A DNA stretch of 48,310 bases from Candidatus Bathyarchaeota archaeon (GTDB lineage: Archaea > Asgardarchaeota > Lokiarchaeia > Sigyniarchaeales > Sigyniarchaeaceae), in NCBI GenBank assembly GCA_014729935.1, contig WJJB01000079.1, forward strand, positions 1 through 48,310. Reading direction: 5' to 3'. Shown here piece by piece: positions 8,055 to 17,396 of this stretch. Position numbers and translations under genes: made by a program. The notes beneath the pieces are model-generated. The model was not told the DNA's origin, did not search any database, and saw only the letters and a program-made list of their open reading frames with translations. Positions within the stretch are counted from its first letter, which is position 1. Every line of letters begins with the position of its first letter.

Positions 8055-9698
8055 TCACGTGTATCGGTAACCATTCGTGATGGGCATTCGACGTCCTATG
8101 CCAAAGGCTTTCGGGGTGATCTTGATGGTTTGCACCAGCTGGGCACGCTTGAATTCAGCCACCTTTACAAGGTACTGGACCTTTTCAACCAATTTCTCAT
8201 CAAATCCCATTGCCACGATATCTGCTGGCGATTTGAAATCTTCTATCATCGGTTCAAGTATCTTATCTAGCACGTGATAAGGGGGCAAGGAGTCCTCATC
8301 CTTCTGATTTTCTCGAAGTTCCGCGGATGGTGGCCGCTCGATGATGAATCGGGGTATAATCTCCCTTTCCTTGTTGATATGCAAGTTGCAGATCTTGATA
8401 AGTTCCGTTTTGAAAAGATCTCCAGGAATGTTCTTCCCGCCACACGTGTCCCCGTACAGGGTGCAATACCCCGTCGATATTTCCGACTTGTTACCCGTGG
8501 ACACTAGAAGAAGATTGTACTTATTCGAGTAATACATGAGGATATTTGCTCGAATCCTGGCTTGCAGGTTTTCATCGGCAACGGTAAAGGTGTTATCCTC
8601 CATCGCGTGACTGAAGTCATCACGATACTGATTGAATATATCCTCTATTGGGAAGGTGATGAACTCGCAACCCAAGTTTTCGCACAATTTCCTTGATGAT
8701 TCCCCGCTCTCGCTGGCATTGAATCTCGTTGGCATGTATATGCACCGAACCCGATCTGCGCCGATTGCCTTGACGGCTACAACGGTGGTAAAGGCGGAAT
8801 CGATGCCCCCGCTCAATCCAATCAAGATCCCATTGAAAACGCCTATCTTGTTATAATAATCACGTAGGTTGAGACAGAGCGCCTTGAAAATTTCTTCTTC
8901 GAGCAATGACATCTCGTGAATTTCTTGGACGGGTATTGATTTAAACCCATGACGCGTTCCTGGAATTTGGCACTCGTGCAATCCTTCCATGAATGGTGGT
9001 GCCCTGAACACGAGCCGGCCATCTCCATCCATGACGAAACTGGTACCGTCAAACGTGATGTCATCTTGCCCCCCAACCATATTCACGTACACGAAGGGAA
9101 CATGGTGTGCGTTCACCTTCTTGCGCACTTCATCCTCCCGAACCTTCCATTTTTCCTTGTAATAGGGCGAGGCATTAATGGAAATGAGAATCTCCGCTCC
9201 CTTCGAGACCAAGTCTGGAATGACCTTTCGCCTGTACCCTTCATCCCATAAATCCTCGCAAATGATCACTCCGACCTGCTTGCCGTGTATCTCGATGGGA
9301 CCCGTTGGCATTCCCCCCACGAAATAACGAAGTTCGTCAAACACGTCGTAATTTGGAAGAAGTTGCTTTCGAACCTTTCCAATGATCTTGCCATCGGTGA
9401 TGATGGTCGCTGAATTGTAGAACTTGTTTTCCATGTCCTTGTAGGGCTCGACATGTCCGATGATCACGGAGATTTCCTCCACGTGCCTCTTGATCCTATT
9501 CAATGCATCCAAGTTCTGTTGCACGAATCCAGAGATGAAGATGAGATCTTGCGTGGGGTAGCCAGTAATGCATAATTCGGGAAAAACAAGAATGTTCACG
9601 TGTCGTTCTCGTGCTTTTTCAATAAAATCAATGATCTTGTCTGTATTTCCGCTAATGTCCCCAACAAGTGGGTTCATTTGCGCAAAACCGAGTCGCAT
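8055..9698 (-). CDS. nadE: Glutamine-dependent NAD+ synthetase
   Basis: 547 residues with two domains. Residues 1-~260 are a nitrilase-type glutaminase with the catalytic triad E41 (FPELCITGYP), K111 (VRKQLLPNYDVF) and C147 (IICEDLW). Residues ~265-547 are the NAD synthase domain with the pyrophosphatase loop SGGIDS (296-301). The protein forms NAD+ from nicotinic acid adenine dinucleotide using ATP and ammonia channelled from glutamine. The two-domain form is usual in bacteria and eukaryotes, while many archaea have only the ammonia-dependent short form. The sirtuin at 46859-47635 consumes NAD+. The start ATG at 9698 gives the family N-terminus directly. Confidence 0.96.
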   Translation of the reverse strand: MRLGFAQMNPLVGDISGNTDKIIDFIEKARERHVNILVFPELCITGYPTQDLIFISGFVQQNLDALNRIKRHVEEISVIIGHVEPYKDMENKFYNSATIITDGKIIGKVRKQLLPNYDVFDELRYFVGGMPTGPIEIHGKQVGVIICEDLWDEGYRRKVIPDLVSKGAEILISINASPYYKEKWKVREDEVRKKVNAHHVPFVYVNMVGGQDDITFDGTSFVMDGDGRLVFRAPPFMEGLHECQIPGTRHGFKSIPVQEIHEMSLLEEEIFKALCLNLRDYYNKIGVFNGILIGLSGGIDSAFTTVVAVKAIGADRVRCIYMPTRFNASESGESSRKLCENLGCEFITFPIEDIFNQYRDDFSHAMEDNTFTVADENLQARIRANILMYYSNKYNLLLVSTGNKSEISTGYCTLYGDTCGGKNIPGDLFKTELIKICNLHINKEREIIPRFIIERPPSAELRENQKDEDSLPPYHVLDKILEPMIEDFKSPADIVAMGFDEKLVEKVQYLVKVAEFKRAQLVQTIKITPKAFGIGRRMPITNGYRYT

Positions 9699-9824
9699 GG
9701 TCTTTCAACTATTTTTAGTTAGGTAAACGATCTATTGCCATCTTGGAACTGGAAATGGTGAACTGAAACCCGTGATTTCTTGGCGGGAAGCGGGGAAATG
9801 AGCCCAGTTAGTTTTGGAATCAAC

Positions 9825-10205
9825 TCACTCCCCCTTCAAGAGCGTTCCCTTGAACGAGTTAAATTGCTTGAACATGGCTGGATCAGCCTTGATGCTGCCA
9901 AAAACATTTCCAGGAGACACCAATTGGGGCTTGCTCCCGGTAGATGCGGGTGTCTTTCCAAAGAGAATGCAAAATCCTGATCCTTGCAACCAGTATGCCA
10001 CGTCTCCCACCTCGCATTCCTCCTGCTCGTTCTCAGGCTTTGCTTTCACGGGGATGGTTCCATACAGTTCATCCCCCCATCTTGATAAATCCAAGTCTAA
10101 TGGAAGGGCATTCCAAATGGTTTTGCACGTTTCGGGGCATTTCTCCATGTTTAGTTCGATTTCCACCTTTCCAATTTTCTCGTTATCTAGTATCATGGTT
10201 TTCAT
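9825..10205 (-). CDS. Cyclophilin-like protein (TM1367/DUF369 type)
   Basis: 126 residues. The pattern of beta strands with an ENEQEECEVGDVAYWLQGSGFCILFGKTPAS block matches the small cyclophilin-like family PF04126 typified by TM1367, a fold without demonstrated prolyl isomerase activity. Function is unknown. I prefer the ATG at 10205 over the in-frame ATG at 10232. A GGTGA ribosome site lies seven bases before it, and the likely TATA box at 10247-10254 would start transcription around 10224, downstream of the longer start. It stands between nadE and the RNase III gene on the same strand, with gaps over 100 bp on both sides. Confidence 0.75.
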   Translation of the reverse strand: MKTMILDNEKIGKVEIELNMEKCPETCKTIWNALPLDLDLSRWGDELYGTIPVKAKPENEQEECEVGDVAYWLQGSGFCILFGKTPASTGSKPQLVSPGNVFGSIKADPAMFKQFNSFKGTLLKGE

Positions 10206-10246
10206 GGTGTTTTCACCGAATCCTTGCGTCATTATTGGATCAATGA

Positions 10247-10254
10247 ATAATAAA
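10247..10254 (-). promoter_or_regulatory. TATA box for the cyclophilin-like gene
   Basis: On the minus strand this reads TTTATTAT within CCTTTATTATTC. The predicted start site near 10224 leaves a leader of about 19 nt that includes GGTGA before the ATG at 10205. This supports the shorter start of the gene. Confidence 0.45.
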
Positions 10255-10337
10255 GGTCACGGGTGAACTACAACCACCTAAACTGTAGGACGTGGTTTTC
10301 TTTCTCAAGGACGGATAAAAGGAACCAGCACGATCTT

Positions 10338-11057
10338 TCACGCGAAATTGGCATCTCGCCATGTCTGGTATGCATGCTGCATTAGTTCCTTGTCTGCATC
10401 CTTCTTGCGCCTGAAATCATCTGATTTCGTGCGAATGTCAAATGTCCGCACGACCTTTCCCGAGCTGGGATCGATTACCTTCAAGCCCCGGCAGCCGAAT
10501 CGCTTTTCGTGGTCTGGTCCAGATTCAACGTACTTTATTTCGATTTCGGGAGTGAACCCGAAGATATGTTGCACGGCTTCGATGAAACGATTTTTTGCTC
10601 CATCAAGAGACCCAGATTCCAAGTCCTCCAAGCGTTCAATTAATGGATCGATGAATACCTGCCGGACGATGGGTAATCTTCTCCCTGAGTCCAGATAGAC
10701 CGCTCCCGCGATGGCTTCGTACACGTCTGCCAAGATGCCCATGTCATCCTTCGTTATCGGCACCAAGGATTGCACCTGCTCGTGAAGCCGTAATTCATAT
10801 GCTTGAAGAGATAAAGTGGTATTGTTTTCAAGTAATGACCGCAATCTCGTGAGCTCCCCGGGAGTCGTGACATTCAAATCATGAATTGCAACAGTTAGCA
10901 GGAATTTCAAGATTGCATCACCTAGAAATTCAAGGTGCTCGTATGACTGGAGATCATGTTGTTTCGCGTAGGCTGGAGTGGTGAGTGCCTTTACTAGCAG
11001 CTCCCTTTCATTGAATTGATAGCCTAACATCGATTCGATCTCATCGAAATCCACCAT
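10338..11057 (-). CDS. rnc: Ribonuclease III with dsRNA-binding domain
   Basis: 239 residues. The RNase III signature YEHLEFLGDAIL (39-50) supplies E43 and D47, and D111 and E114 in ADVYEAIAGAVYLD complete the Mg2+-binding acidic quartet, so the nuclease should be active. Residues ~155-235 match the alpha-beta-beta-beta-alpha outline of a double-stranded RNA-binding domain, ending in DADKELMQHAYQTW. RNase III cuts dsRNA in rRNA processing and decay. Most archaea lack it and use splicing endonuclease for rRNA, so its presence is notable. A strong AGGAGGG ribosome site lies in the 12-bp gap after the SagB-type gene, indicating an operon. Confidence 0.9.
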   Translation of the reverse strand: MVDFDEIESMLGYQFNERELLVKALTTPAYAKQHDLQSYEHLEFLGDAILKFLLTVAIHDLNVTTPGELTRLRSLLENNTTLSLQAYELRLHEQVQSLVPITKDDMGILADVYEAIAGAVYLDSGRRLPIVRQVFIDPLIERLEDLESGSLDGAKNRFIEAVQHIFGFTPEIEIKYVESGPDHEKRFGCRGLKVIDPSSGKVVRTFDIRTKSDDFRRKKDADKELMQHAYQTWRDANFA

Positions 11058-11069
11058 CCCTCCCTCCTA

Positions 11070-11858
11070 TTAGCTTGGTTTGCCAACCACGCCGGCGTAC
11101 ACCAATGTTTCGTCGATGCCATCAAGTCCAATGAATTCATTTCCCTCATCATCGTAAATCGCACCGATCGTGCAACAAGCAAGTTTCAATGCCTCTGATA
11201 CCAAGTAAAAATTCTGTCCAACGTGTCCAATATCCATGTAAATGTACCGGTAACATCGTTGCAAGTATTTCCACTTCGATCTCGGGATGATGGCAACCCA
11301 CAAGAAACCTGCGGCGCAAAGGTACGCCATGTCTTGATCCAAGCAAATTCTTGCAAGAGTCTTTTCATGATCCCCCGTCTTCAATAAATCCAAGCTTTCT
11401 TTCGGGATGTTGTAATGGTATAATCCTCTTGATATTCCTTCCACCCTGTTCGCTATCACATATGTTTCGTGTGGAAAAAGCCCCCCTGCTGATGGCACGT
11501 GGCGGAAATGGAAATTATCCCTAGAAATATTCCCACTTCGTGTGCCCGTGGTGAATTTCAACAATGTCGACAGGTCTTGCAGCGTGATCGCGTCCGGAGA
11601 GAAAGCGCGACGAGATCTGCGATCCTTTAGGACCTTAATGAATGAATCTATCCTGAATTCATGGTTGCTTGGGAGGTCCACAGATTTTATAACGCTTTCG
11701 TGTTGCTTGTAGGTGGAAGGCTTGGAATGGAAATCCAAGCGATGTCCTGGCAGATGCCCTCGCCTGTACTTGGACCTTTGTTGAAACTCGTCCCCATATC
11801 GATTATCCTTCATGGTTTTTCCCATCCTTCTTGCACTTGTCATGTAATGTCGCACCAT
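11070..11858 (-). CDS. SagB-type nitroreductase-family flavoprotein
   Basis: 262 residues. After a basic N-terminal tail, the nitroreductase fold begins near residue 70 with RRSRRAFSPDAITLQDLSTLLKFTTGTR, a typical FMN-phosphate-binding start. HVPSAGGLFPHETYVIANRVEGISRGLYHYN is diagnostic of SagB/ThcOx-type dehydrogenases, and DIGHVGQNFYLVSEALKLACCTIGAIYDDE fits the second half. SagB-type enzymes oxidise azolines in thiazole/oxazole-modified peptides, but many stand-alone relatives have unknown substrates, and no YcaO cyclodehydratase is in the window. It is the upstream gene of the RNase III operon and diverges from the 1012-residue surface protein gene across ~150 bp. The exact start is uncertain because several in-frame ATGs occur in the first 20 residues. 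Confidence 0.82.
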   Translation of the reverse strand: MVRHYMTSARRMGKTMKDNRYGDEFQQRSKYRRGHLPGHRLDFHSKPSTYKQHESVIKSVDLPSNHEFRIDSFIKVLKDRRSRRAFSPDAITLQDLSTLLKFTTGTRSGNISRDNFHFRHVPSAGGLFPHETYVIANRVEGISRGLYHYNIPKESLDLLKTGDHEKTLARICLDQDMAYLCAAGFLWVAIIPRSKWKYLQRCYRYIYMDIGHVGQNFYLVSEALKLACCTIGAIYDDEGNEFIGLDGIDETLVYAGVVGKPS

Positions 11859-12011
11859 CCTGAAAAAGCTATCCCCTTATACCAACCAGTATGCCTTTCG
11901 TGGTACTAAGTTCTTTGGAGTGATGCAAATGCAAATCATCATACTCATCCCTTTCTTGAATCCTGATCTATTCTTGTACCTTGCCAAGGAAGGTAAATTG
12001 GTGATAATGCT

Positions 12012-15000
12012 ATGAATCGAAAATGCAAATCAATTTTATCGCTCGCAGCGTTTCTGGCATCATTTTTATGTTTTGCAGGGGTTTCGGCAGACGAGAAAGG
12101 TGCACTCCAAGCCTCGGCACCGGGTATCGATCCATACCTACCCGGTAACTCGGTGTTAGATGACTTTATCGCAAAAAGCGGTAATATCATCGATAACGTT
12201 GCAAACGCGAATATTTCAGGCACAAATGTATATTATCTCGCAGAAAATAATAGCGGTCAACTTTCTACACCCATCGCGCATCAAGATACAGGATCCGAAT
12301 CCCTCAACGTGGATACCATTCAAGCGTATTTCAGCGACTGGTATCATAATCTCACGAACCTCGCGGGAAATGTAAGCACGTGGAAGGGGGCACTCGCTGG
12401 TTTCAACTATAGTGGTATCAGTGATGGCTGGTCCGATCAAGCATGGAAGGAAGAAATCGCCTTGGAATGGTTGGCAATCAAGGCGACGTACAATGATTCC
12501 ATCGTGATGAATGAAGCCAATTTCACTGCATTCTTGAACGGTATTGAAGACGAGTTTGCGGGGGTCAATCCTTTTGATTTCGGCTTGCCAGGTGCAAGGA
12601 TAGGTGCTTCTTGGGCCACGGCATCCCCGGAAGAGGTTTTCATGGTAATAAACGCGGACGTGCAACCAAGGAACACGTTTTGGTCGATGCAGCACGTGTA
12701 TCGCGAAGAGATGGGTATTAGCGACATCACCCTAGTTTACATGGCGGATATCTTGACTTATATGACTGGTATTGTCGAACCAGCAAAGCTGGAACTTGAT
12801 GGAAAGGCGACACTGTCCATCGATTATGACTTGAACTTGAACGTGACCATGGATGCAAACGTGTCGGATCACATGGTTGTTCTCATGTGGGATCATGACG
12901 ATTCCATCAACAATTTCATCCAATCAAGGGCATCAGGCAGTCGATTCCGGGGAGACGTTTTCACCGGTGATGAGGTGTTTTACGTGGTTCATTTCAACAC
13001 CATTGCAATCGATCTTGAAGGTGATGTGGAGAGCACCGTTGAATGGCAATATGATGGTGGAAGTCAACCAGCCGCTTTCCTTTCCGCGTTGAAATCTATA
13101 ACAAAGCATCCACCCATCTCGCAGCTATTGAGTGCAGCATCTGGTATCCCTCTTAACCTGTTCAGGACTATGATCTTTAGCAATATTTCGATAGTGGATG
13201 GTACGAGATCTTACCGGGATGCATCTTTCACCATGTCGAACCTGAAGGTCAACGCATTTGATATCAAGCCCTCGCTCTTTCAAGGTATCGTGTTCGAAAA
13301 CGTTGACTTGTGGTACGGCGAGCATCGGATGATGGGACTTTCTGCATATGAGGACATGAATGGAAATGGTATCCAAGATCTTTCAATAGAAGGGAGTGCT
13401 CCATTCCTGTATCCAGTATCCGAGGAAGCGCGCTATAAGTTCCGGATCAAGGAAGTGGAAGAAATTCAATACCACGCGCCCCAGTTAACCGGAAACGAGC
13501 TTAATTTCGGGATCAACTTCACTGGCATTCAAGGAAGCTTCGTTCCTTATGATATCAGCGAGGAAGTGCTCATCTTGAATGGTTCCGTTGATGGCGCATT
13601 ACCAGAAAACGTGTCCAATATCGGGTTCAATTTCAAGTTCGGCGTGAATGCATCCAATAATGAAGGCAAGATGAAGGTTGATTACGATTTCGGCCAGTTC
13701 ACCAATAGTGGAATTACAGACCCAGCATTGGAGAATTATAGCCTTAATATGGTTACCATGTTTGATGCCTTCAGGTTGCGCCACTCCAATCAGGTGATTT
13801 CCAATACCAGGCTTTCCATGGCAAATAGCACCTTGATCGATCCAGACAGCAACCAAACGCGACATGCAGGTCGGGTTCGTTTTGCATCCGGAGCCTCGTT
13901 GTCATCGCGCATTTTCGAGATCGATCTTGATAGCATTCCGTACCAAGTCGCAGGGGAGGATCATGATGCCAATGGCCAATTGATCCCCGTGCGCATGGCT
14001 GATGTTGCCTATGGGCAAGCAACCCCCATGGGTAACTTCACAGGGATTCGTGGCACGCAGGTTCAATCCGTTCGGTTGATTTATAGCGTGAGTTTCCCAA
14101 CATGGGGCGGTGAAGCCATCATTCACGATCCGGTCTTCTCCACATTTATTTCCAGTGATGGTTCCAACGAACTCCTATATGCCATTCTCATAGCTGTGGT
14201 GGCAGGTGCTGCAGCCATCGTGGTTCTCGGGTACATCCGGGGTAAGAGTCGTTCCTCTCCATATCGAAGCATGAACCATGCCGTTTCAAGCGGGGAAAAG
14301 GGACGACCAAGAATCCCACGGATCACCCACCTTTTTTCCTTCTTGTTCCAGTTCAAGCACGTGGATCCCGATGGCATCTCCCGAGGTGAATCGATGATGG
14401 AATCACTCGATCCTGCGACCTTCAAGTATTTTTCGAGCTTGTACATGTTATTCCATGCCGAAATGGATGCAAATTCCAAGATCATTGATATCCATTGGAA
14501 TTGGTTTGATATGGCACCTGGATCCAATAAATTGGAAAACACCATCAGGCAAATGCTTAAAGATCACCTGCAATCTCCAGAACTCCAGGTAAAGCAAGCA
14601 TCCTTGATGGACCAATCAGGTCGCTGTGATGCATATTTGGTTCACGGGCTCGCGGGTTCGAGCCCCATGTACCTGCTTGACACTACGGCAAGAATGTCCC
14701 ACGATCGATTCATGCGATTCGGTTTCCTTGGTACGGAACCATTACCAACAAAGCTCGTATCCAAGATGAAGGATATAATGCCCTCATTTTTAGCTTTTAA
14801 TTGTATCTTGGACATGTCTAAATTCATATCCATCATGAGAAGTAAATTCCCCGTGCACCTTAGCCTCCCCCACCAGCTCGTTCCAACGGGAACTCGAAAG
14901 TTTTTAGATGAGCTCCACCAAGATACATCAATGATAGACTCGGAGTTGCAAGATATCATGGATGATCTCAAGCGATTGGACGGGTCTCAAGCCTCGAACA

Positions 15001-15050
15001 TCATGGCAAGATTCAGGCAAGATATGGATGAGCGGGAAAAAGATGCATGA
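12012..15050 (+). CDS. Large single-pass surface protein with cytoplasmic tail, unknown family
   Basis: 1012 residues. A signal peptide covers residues 1-26 (hydrophobic core LAAFLASFLCFAGV, Ala-rich cleavage site). Residues ~27-715 are predicted extracellular, beta-rich, with many N-x-S/T sequons. One transmembrane helix lies near 717-738 (LLYAILIAVVAGAAAIVVLGYI), followed by a basic stop-transfer stretch. The ~270-residue cytoplasmic tail has a mixed alpha/beta pattern (KYFSSLYMLFHAEMDANSKIIDI..., MYLLDTTARMS) and an acidic helical end. I recognise no domain. The topology is receptor-like: a big sensor outside and a folded domain inside. A gene for a double winged-helix regulator follows within about 20 bp, so the two are probably co-transcribed and may form a signalling pair. 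Confidence 0.85.
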   Translation: MNRKCKSILSLAAFLASFLCFAGVSADEKGALQASAPGIDPYLPGNSVLDDFIAKSGNIIDNVANANISGTNVYYLAENNSGQLSTPIAHQDTGSESLNVDTIQAYFSDWYHNLTNLAGNVSTWKGALAGFNYSGISDGWSDQAWKEEIALEWLAIKATYNDSIVMNEANFTAFLNGIEDEFAGVNPFDFGLPGARIGASWATASPEEVFMVINADVQPRNTFWSMQHVYREEMGISDITLVYMADILTYMTGIVEPAKLELDGKATLSIDYDLNLNVTMDANVSDHMVVLMWDHDDSINNFIQSRASGSRFRGDVFTGDEVFYVVHFNTIAIDLEGDVESTVEWQYDGGSQPAAFLSALKSITKHPPISQLLSAASGIPLNLFRTMIFSNISIVDGTRSYRDASFTMSNLKVNAFDIKPSLFQGIVFENVDLWYGEHRMMGLSAYEDMNGNGIQDLSIEGSAPFLYPVSEEARYKFRIKEVEEIQYHAPQLTGNELNFGINFTGIQGSFVPYDISEEVLILNGSVDGALPENVSNIGFNFKFGVNASNNEGKMKVDYDFGQFTNSGITDPALENYSLNMVTMFDAFRLRHSNQVISNTRLSMANSTLIDPDSNQTRHAGRVRFASGASLSSRIFEIDLDSIPYQVAGEDHDANGQLIPVRMADVAYGQATPMGNFTGIRGTQVQSVRLIYSVSFPTWGGEAIIHDPVFSTFISSDGSNELLYAILIAVVAGAAAIVVLGYIRGKSRSSPYRSMNHAVSSGEKGRPRIPRITHLFSFLFQFKHVDPDGISRGESMMESLDPATFKYFSSLYMLFHAEMDANSKIIDIHWNWFDMAPGSNKLENTIRQMLKDHLQSPELQVKQASLMDQSGRCDAYLVHGLAGSSPMYLLDTTARMSHDRFMRFGFLGTEPLPTKLVSKMKDIMPSFLAFNCILDMSKFISIMRSKFPVHLSLPHQLVPTGTRKFLDELHQDTSMIDSELQDIMDDLKRLDGSQASNIMARFRQDMDEREKDA

Positions 15051-15071
15051 ATTGGATGGTTGAAAGATATC

Positions 15072-15794
15072 ATGTCCAAGGTGCAGGTTAGTTCAACCAA
15101 TGATAACAGTGTATACACGTACTTGGTAGAATTATGCCGCGAGATCACGTCTTCCAACCAACTCATCAAGCTGGACAGGCTATACAGGATAGCCCGGCGT
15201 GAGCTCGATGTTGATTCCAAGTGCATCATTCAAGGCATCCAGCAACTTCAGGATAATCTCGTCATCCGGCAAAACTCGAGATTGATGCGTGAAGACCTGC
15301 TTGATAATGAAACACGGCGCGAGATATACGCGTTGGTTAAATTGAACCCCGGCATAACTTTTAACGCCATCAGGAAGCGCATGGGACGGGGAACCAAAGT
15401 CCTCCTGTGGCATCTTGAAGTATTGCAAGAGTTCGATTGCATCCATTCCATGTCATTCGACAGGAAATCGAATGCACTGTTTACCAGGGATATTGCCAAG
15501 GGGGAATGGGAGGAAACCGGGCTCTACCTGTTTTTCATGTATCACAATGAAACCACGAAGCAAATATTGGATCTACTACATGGCGATAAATCCTTCAGCG
15601 TAAAAGAGCTTGCACGGGTGATGGAGGTTACCAGGCAAGCAGTGGACTATCAGCTCAAGCAGCTTCTTGAACGTGGGATCATTGACCATTTCACCGAGAA
15701 AGTCGGTCGCCGAGTTAGAAGGTATTTCCTTCCAAGACGCGTGAAACATCTTTATGCCAAGGTGAAACGCTGGATGCTGGGGGATAGAACCTGA
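15072..15794 (+). CDS. Transcription regulator with two winged-helix domains
   Basis: About 240 residues. A first winged helix lies near residues 90-145 (NPGITFNAIRKRMGRGTKVLLWHLEVLQEFDCIHS), and a second near 165-225 (SFSVKELARVMEVTRQAVDYQLKQLLERGIIDHFTEKVGRRVRRYFL), both in the ArsR/MarR-like style common in archaea. The N-terminal 80 residues are helical and may be a third HTH or a dimerisation part. A TTG at 15060 is an alternative start; I chose the ATG at 15072. It directly follows the surface protein gene and has no membrane segment, so it should be a cytoplasmic DNA-binding partner or an autoregulator of that gene. Confidence 0.85.
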   Translation: MSKVQVSSTNDNSVYTYLVELCREITSSNQLIKLDRLYRIARRELDVDSKCIIQGIQQLQDNLVIRQNSRLMREDLLDNETRREIYALVKLNPGITFNAIRKRMGRGTKVLLWHLEVLQEFDCIHSMSFDRKSNALFTRDIAKGEWEETGLYLFFMYHNETTKQILDLLHGDKSFSVKELARVMEVTRQAVDYQLKQLLERGIIDHFTEKVGRRVRRYFLPRRVKHLYAKVKRWMLGDRT

Positions 15795-15890
15795 TAACCT
15801 AAAAGTCGGTTGATAGGTGCTCTATTTCTTGGTTAGGTGAAAAAGAAAAGGGAAGTGGTTATGAGGGATCAGCCTGAATTCGCAAGAACA

Positions 15891-17270
15891 TCACGCGAGA
15901 CGGTTATTCTTACGCAATTTCCTTGATAACATCACGATTGCCATGATACTTGCCACGATCATGATCGGGGTTAGCATACCGGGGATTTTCGATGGGCCAT
16001 TGCCCGTCCCATTCCCAGATGGTTCTATCAATACGTAGATAGATTCGCAGGCAGAGATGCTAGAATTTCCATCATCATTACATGCCACCACGACGTAATA
16101 ATATGAACCGTTACTCGGAACCGTATCGGTATAGGTAGCGTTCGTGGCGACGTCAGCAACCAGAGTCAAGCTTGGGTCGAAATCATTGATCCATGAAGTG
16201 TTCCGGTATATCCTGTATCCCGTGGCATCTGCGCTCTCGTGCCAGTTGATGAAAACGTCACCATCATGTTCTGGATCAGCCGTGAGTGATAAATTCCCCG
16301 GGGCATCTGGAATCACGGTCAGCTTGAACGCATTGATGTTATGATTGAGCCAATTTACCACGAGAAGCTCCCCGGTCGAGTTGATGGCGACGCCCTCTAT
16401 GTAATTATTCTCCCCCAATCCAGAACCTGGATTGGTAACTGTAGTAACGTATTCTCCCTTTGGATTGAAGATACCAACCCTGGAATTATGCTGTTGCCCC
16501 AAGTAAACCCAATCTGCAGCATCAAAAGTGATTGAATGGACATAATCGAAATAGTTATCCCATGGTCCTTCGAACTCGTGGAGAAACTCTCCAGTTGGCG
16601 AATATACTTTTACAGTATCATTTTCCACGTCACAGACGAATATTGAACCAGTGGAATTGATACCGATTCCAGATGTTATTTCCACGTTCTCAATACCAGT
16701 GCCATTATGGCCCCACTGGTAAATCAGTTCACCCATTGGTGAAAGTACCTTTATCCATTGCCCATCTTGGTCGCAGATATACAGGTGTCCCGTGGAGTTG
16801 ATTGCAATTTTATGAGGGTGTGAGAGAGATGTTCCAAACGGTATTTCTCGCACGAAAGAAGTATTGGGAGCAAAAACTTGTATCCTATTGTTATATTCGT
16901 CGATTACGTGGATGTAATCAGAATCATTGATTGCCATCTCTAATGGGTGATCAAATTCACCTTGCCCGGAACCCGCTGGGCCCAAGCTACCGACGAACGT
17001 GCCATTGGGATCAAATATCCACACGGTATCATTAAATTCATCTGGAACAAAAATATAATCCGAGCTATTTATCGCAATGTTTCCTGGAAGACCGATCTTG
17101 GTAATATCCCCGAAACTATGCAAGAATTCAGCACCCCTGGTTGAGGAAGCAGCAATATCCCGAGCATCCATTCTTTGCATTGAGATATCCAGGGGCAGGC
17201 CGGCCAAGATACCCAAGGAACAAATGCAGCTCAGTAAAACGGTGTAGAGCATTGATTGATTAAATTTCAT
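15891..17270 (-). CDS. NHL-repeat and fibronectin-III surface protein with C-terminal anchor
   Basis: 459 residues. Residues 1-~30 are a signal peptide. About six NHL blades follow (residues ~45-310), each with a recurring AINSTGxxxVxD pattern and aromatic N-x-x-V-x-V-F repeats, forming a beta-propeller. A fibronectin type III domain spans ~315-410 (APGNLSLTADPE, ATGYRIYRNTSW). The tail has GNGPSKIPG, a hydrophobic helix (~425-443) and a basic end, like the Loki-CTERM class of sorting/anchor signals. N-x-S/T sequons are frequent, suggesting glycosylation. It should be a cell-surface binding or scaffold protein; the ligand is unknown. Regulation looks clear: an AAGGAGGTC ribosome site six bases before the ATG, and a TATA box at 17302-17311. 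Confidence 0.88.
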   Translation of the reverse strand: MKFNQSMLYTVLLSCICSLGILAGLPLDISMQRMDARDIAASSTRGAEFLHSFGDITKIGLPGNIAINSSDYIFVPDEFNDTVWIFDPNGTFVGSLGPAGSGQGEFDHPLEMAINDSDYIHVIDEYNNRIQVFAPNTSFVREIPFGTSLSHPHKIAINSTGHLYICDQDGQWIKVLSPMGELIYQWGHNGTGIENVEITSGIGINSTGSIFVCDVENDTVKVYSPTGEFLHEFEGPWDNYFDYVHSITFDAADWVYLGQQHNSRVGIFNPKGEYVTTVTNPGSGLGENNYIEGVAINSTGELLVVNWLNHNINAFKLTVIPDAPGNLSLTADPEHDGDVFINWHESADATGYRIYRNTSWINDFDPSLTLVADVATNATYTDTVPSNGSYYYVVVACNDDGNSSISACESIYVLIEPSGNGTGNGPSKIPGMLTPIMIVASIMAIVMLSRKLRKNNRLA

Positions 17271-17275
17271 TACAA

Positions 17276-17311
17276 GACCTCCTTGTTGTTGAATTTAGCC
17301 TGTTATAAAAG
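17276..17311 (-). promoter_or_regulatory. TATA box and strong ribosome site for the NHL surface protein
   Basis: On the minus strand CTTTTATAAC (17302-17311) is followed by AAGGAGGTC (17276-17284) and then the ATG at 17270. The TATA box predicts a start near 17281-17284, so the leader would be short and begin right at the ribosome site. This contrasts with several leaderless genes in the window. Confidence 0.55.
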
Positions 17312-17396
17312 GTATTGTATACAAATTCAAATATCCTAGTGGTGACGGCGGCTCTGACCTGTCAGGAGAATGTTCACCGGTGTATCTCAATGGATT

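Noticed and set aside
14641..14665. tRNA T-loop-like GGGTTCGAGCCC
   Set aside because: The flanking bases do not pair as a T-stem, no D-arm, anticodon arm or acceptor stem is found, and it lies inside the open frame of the large surface protein.
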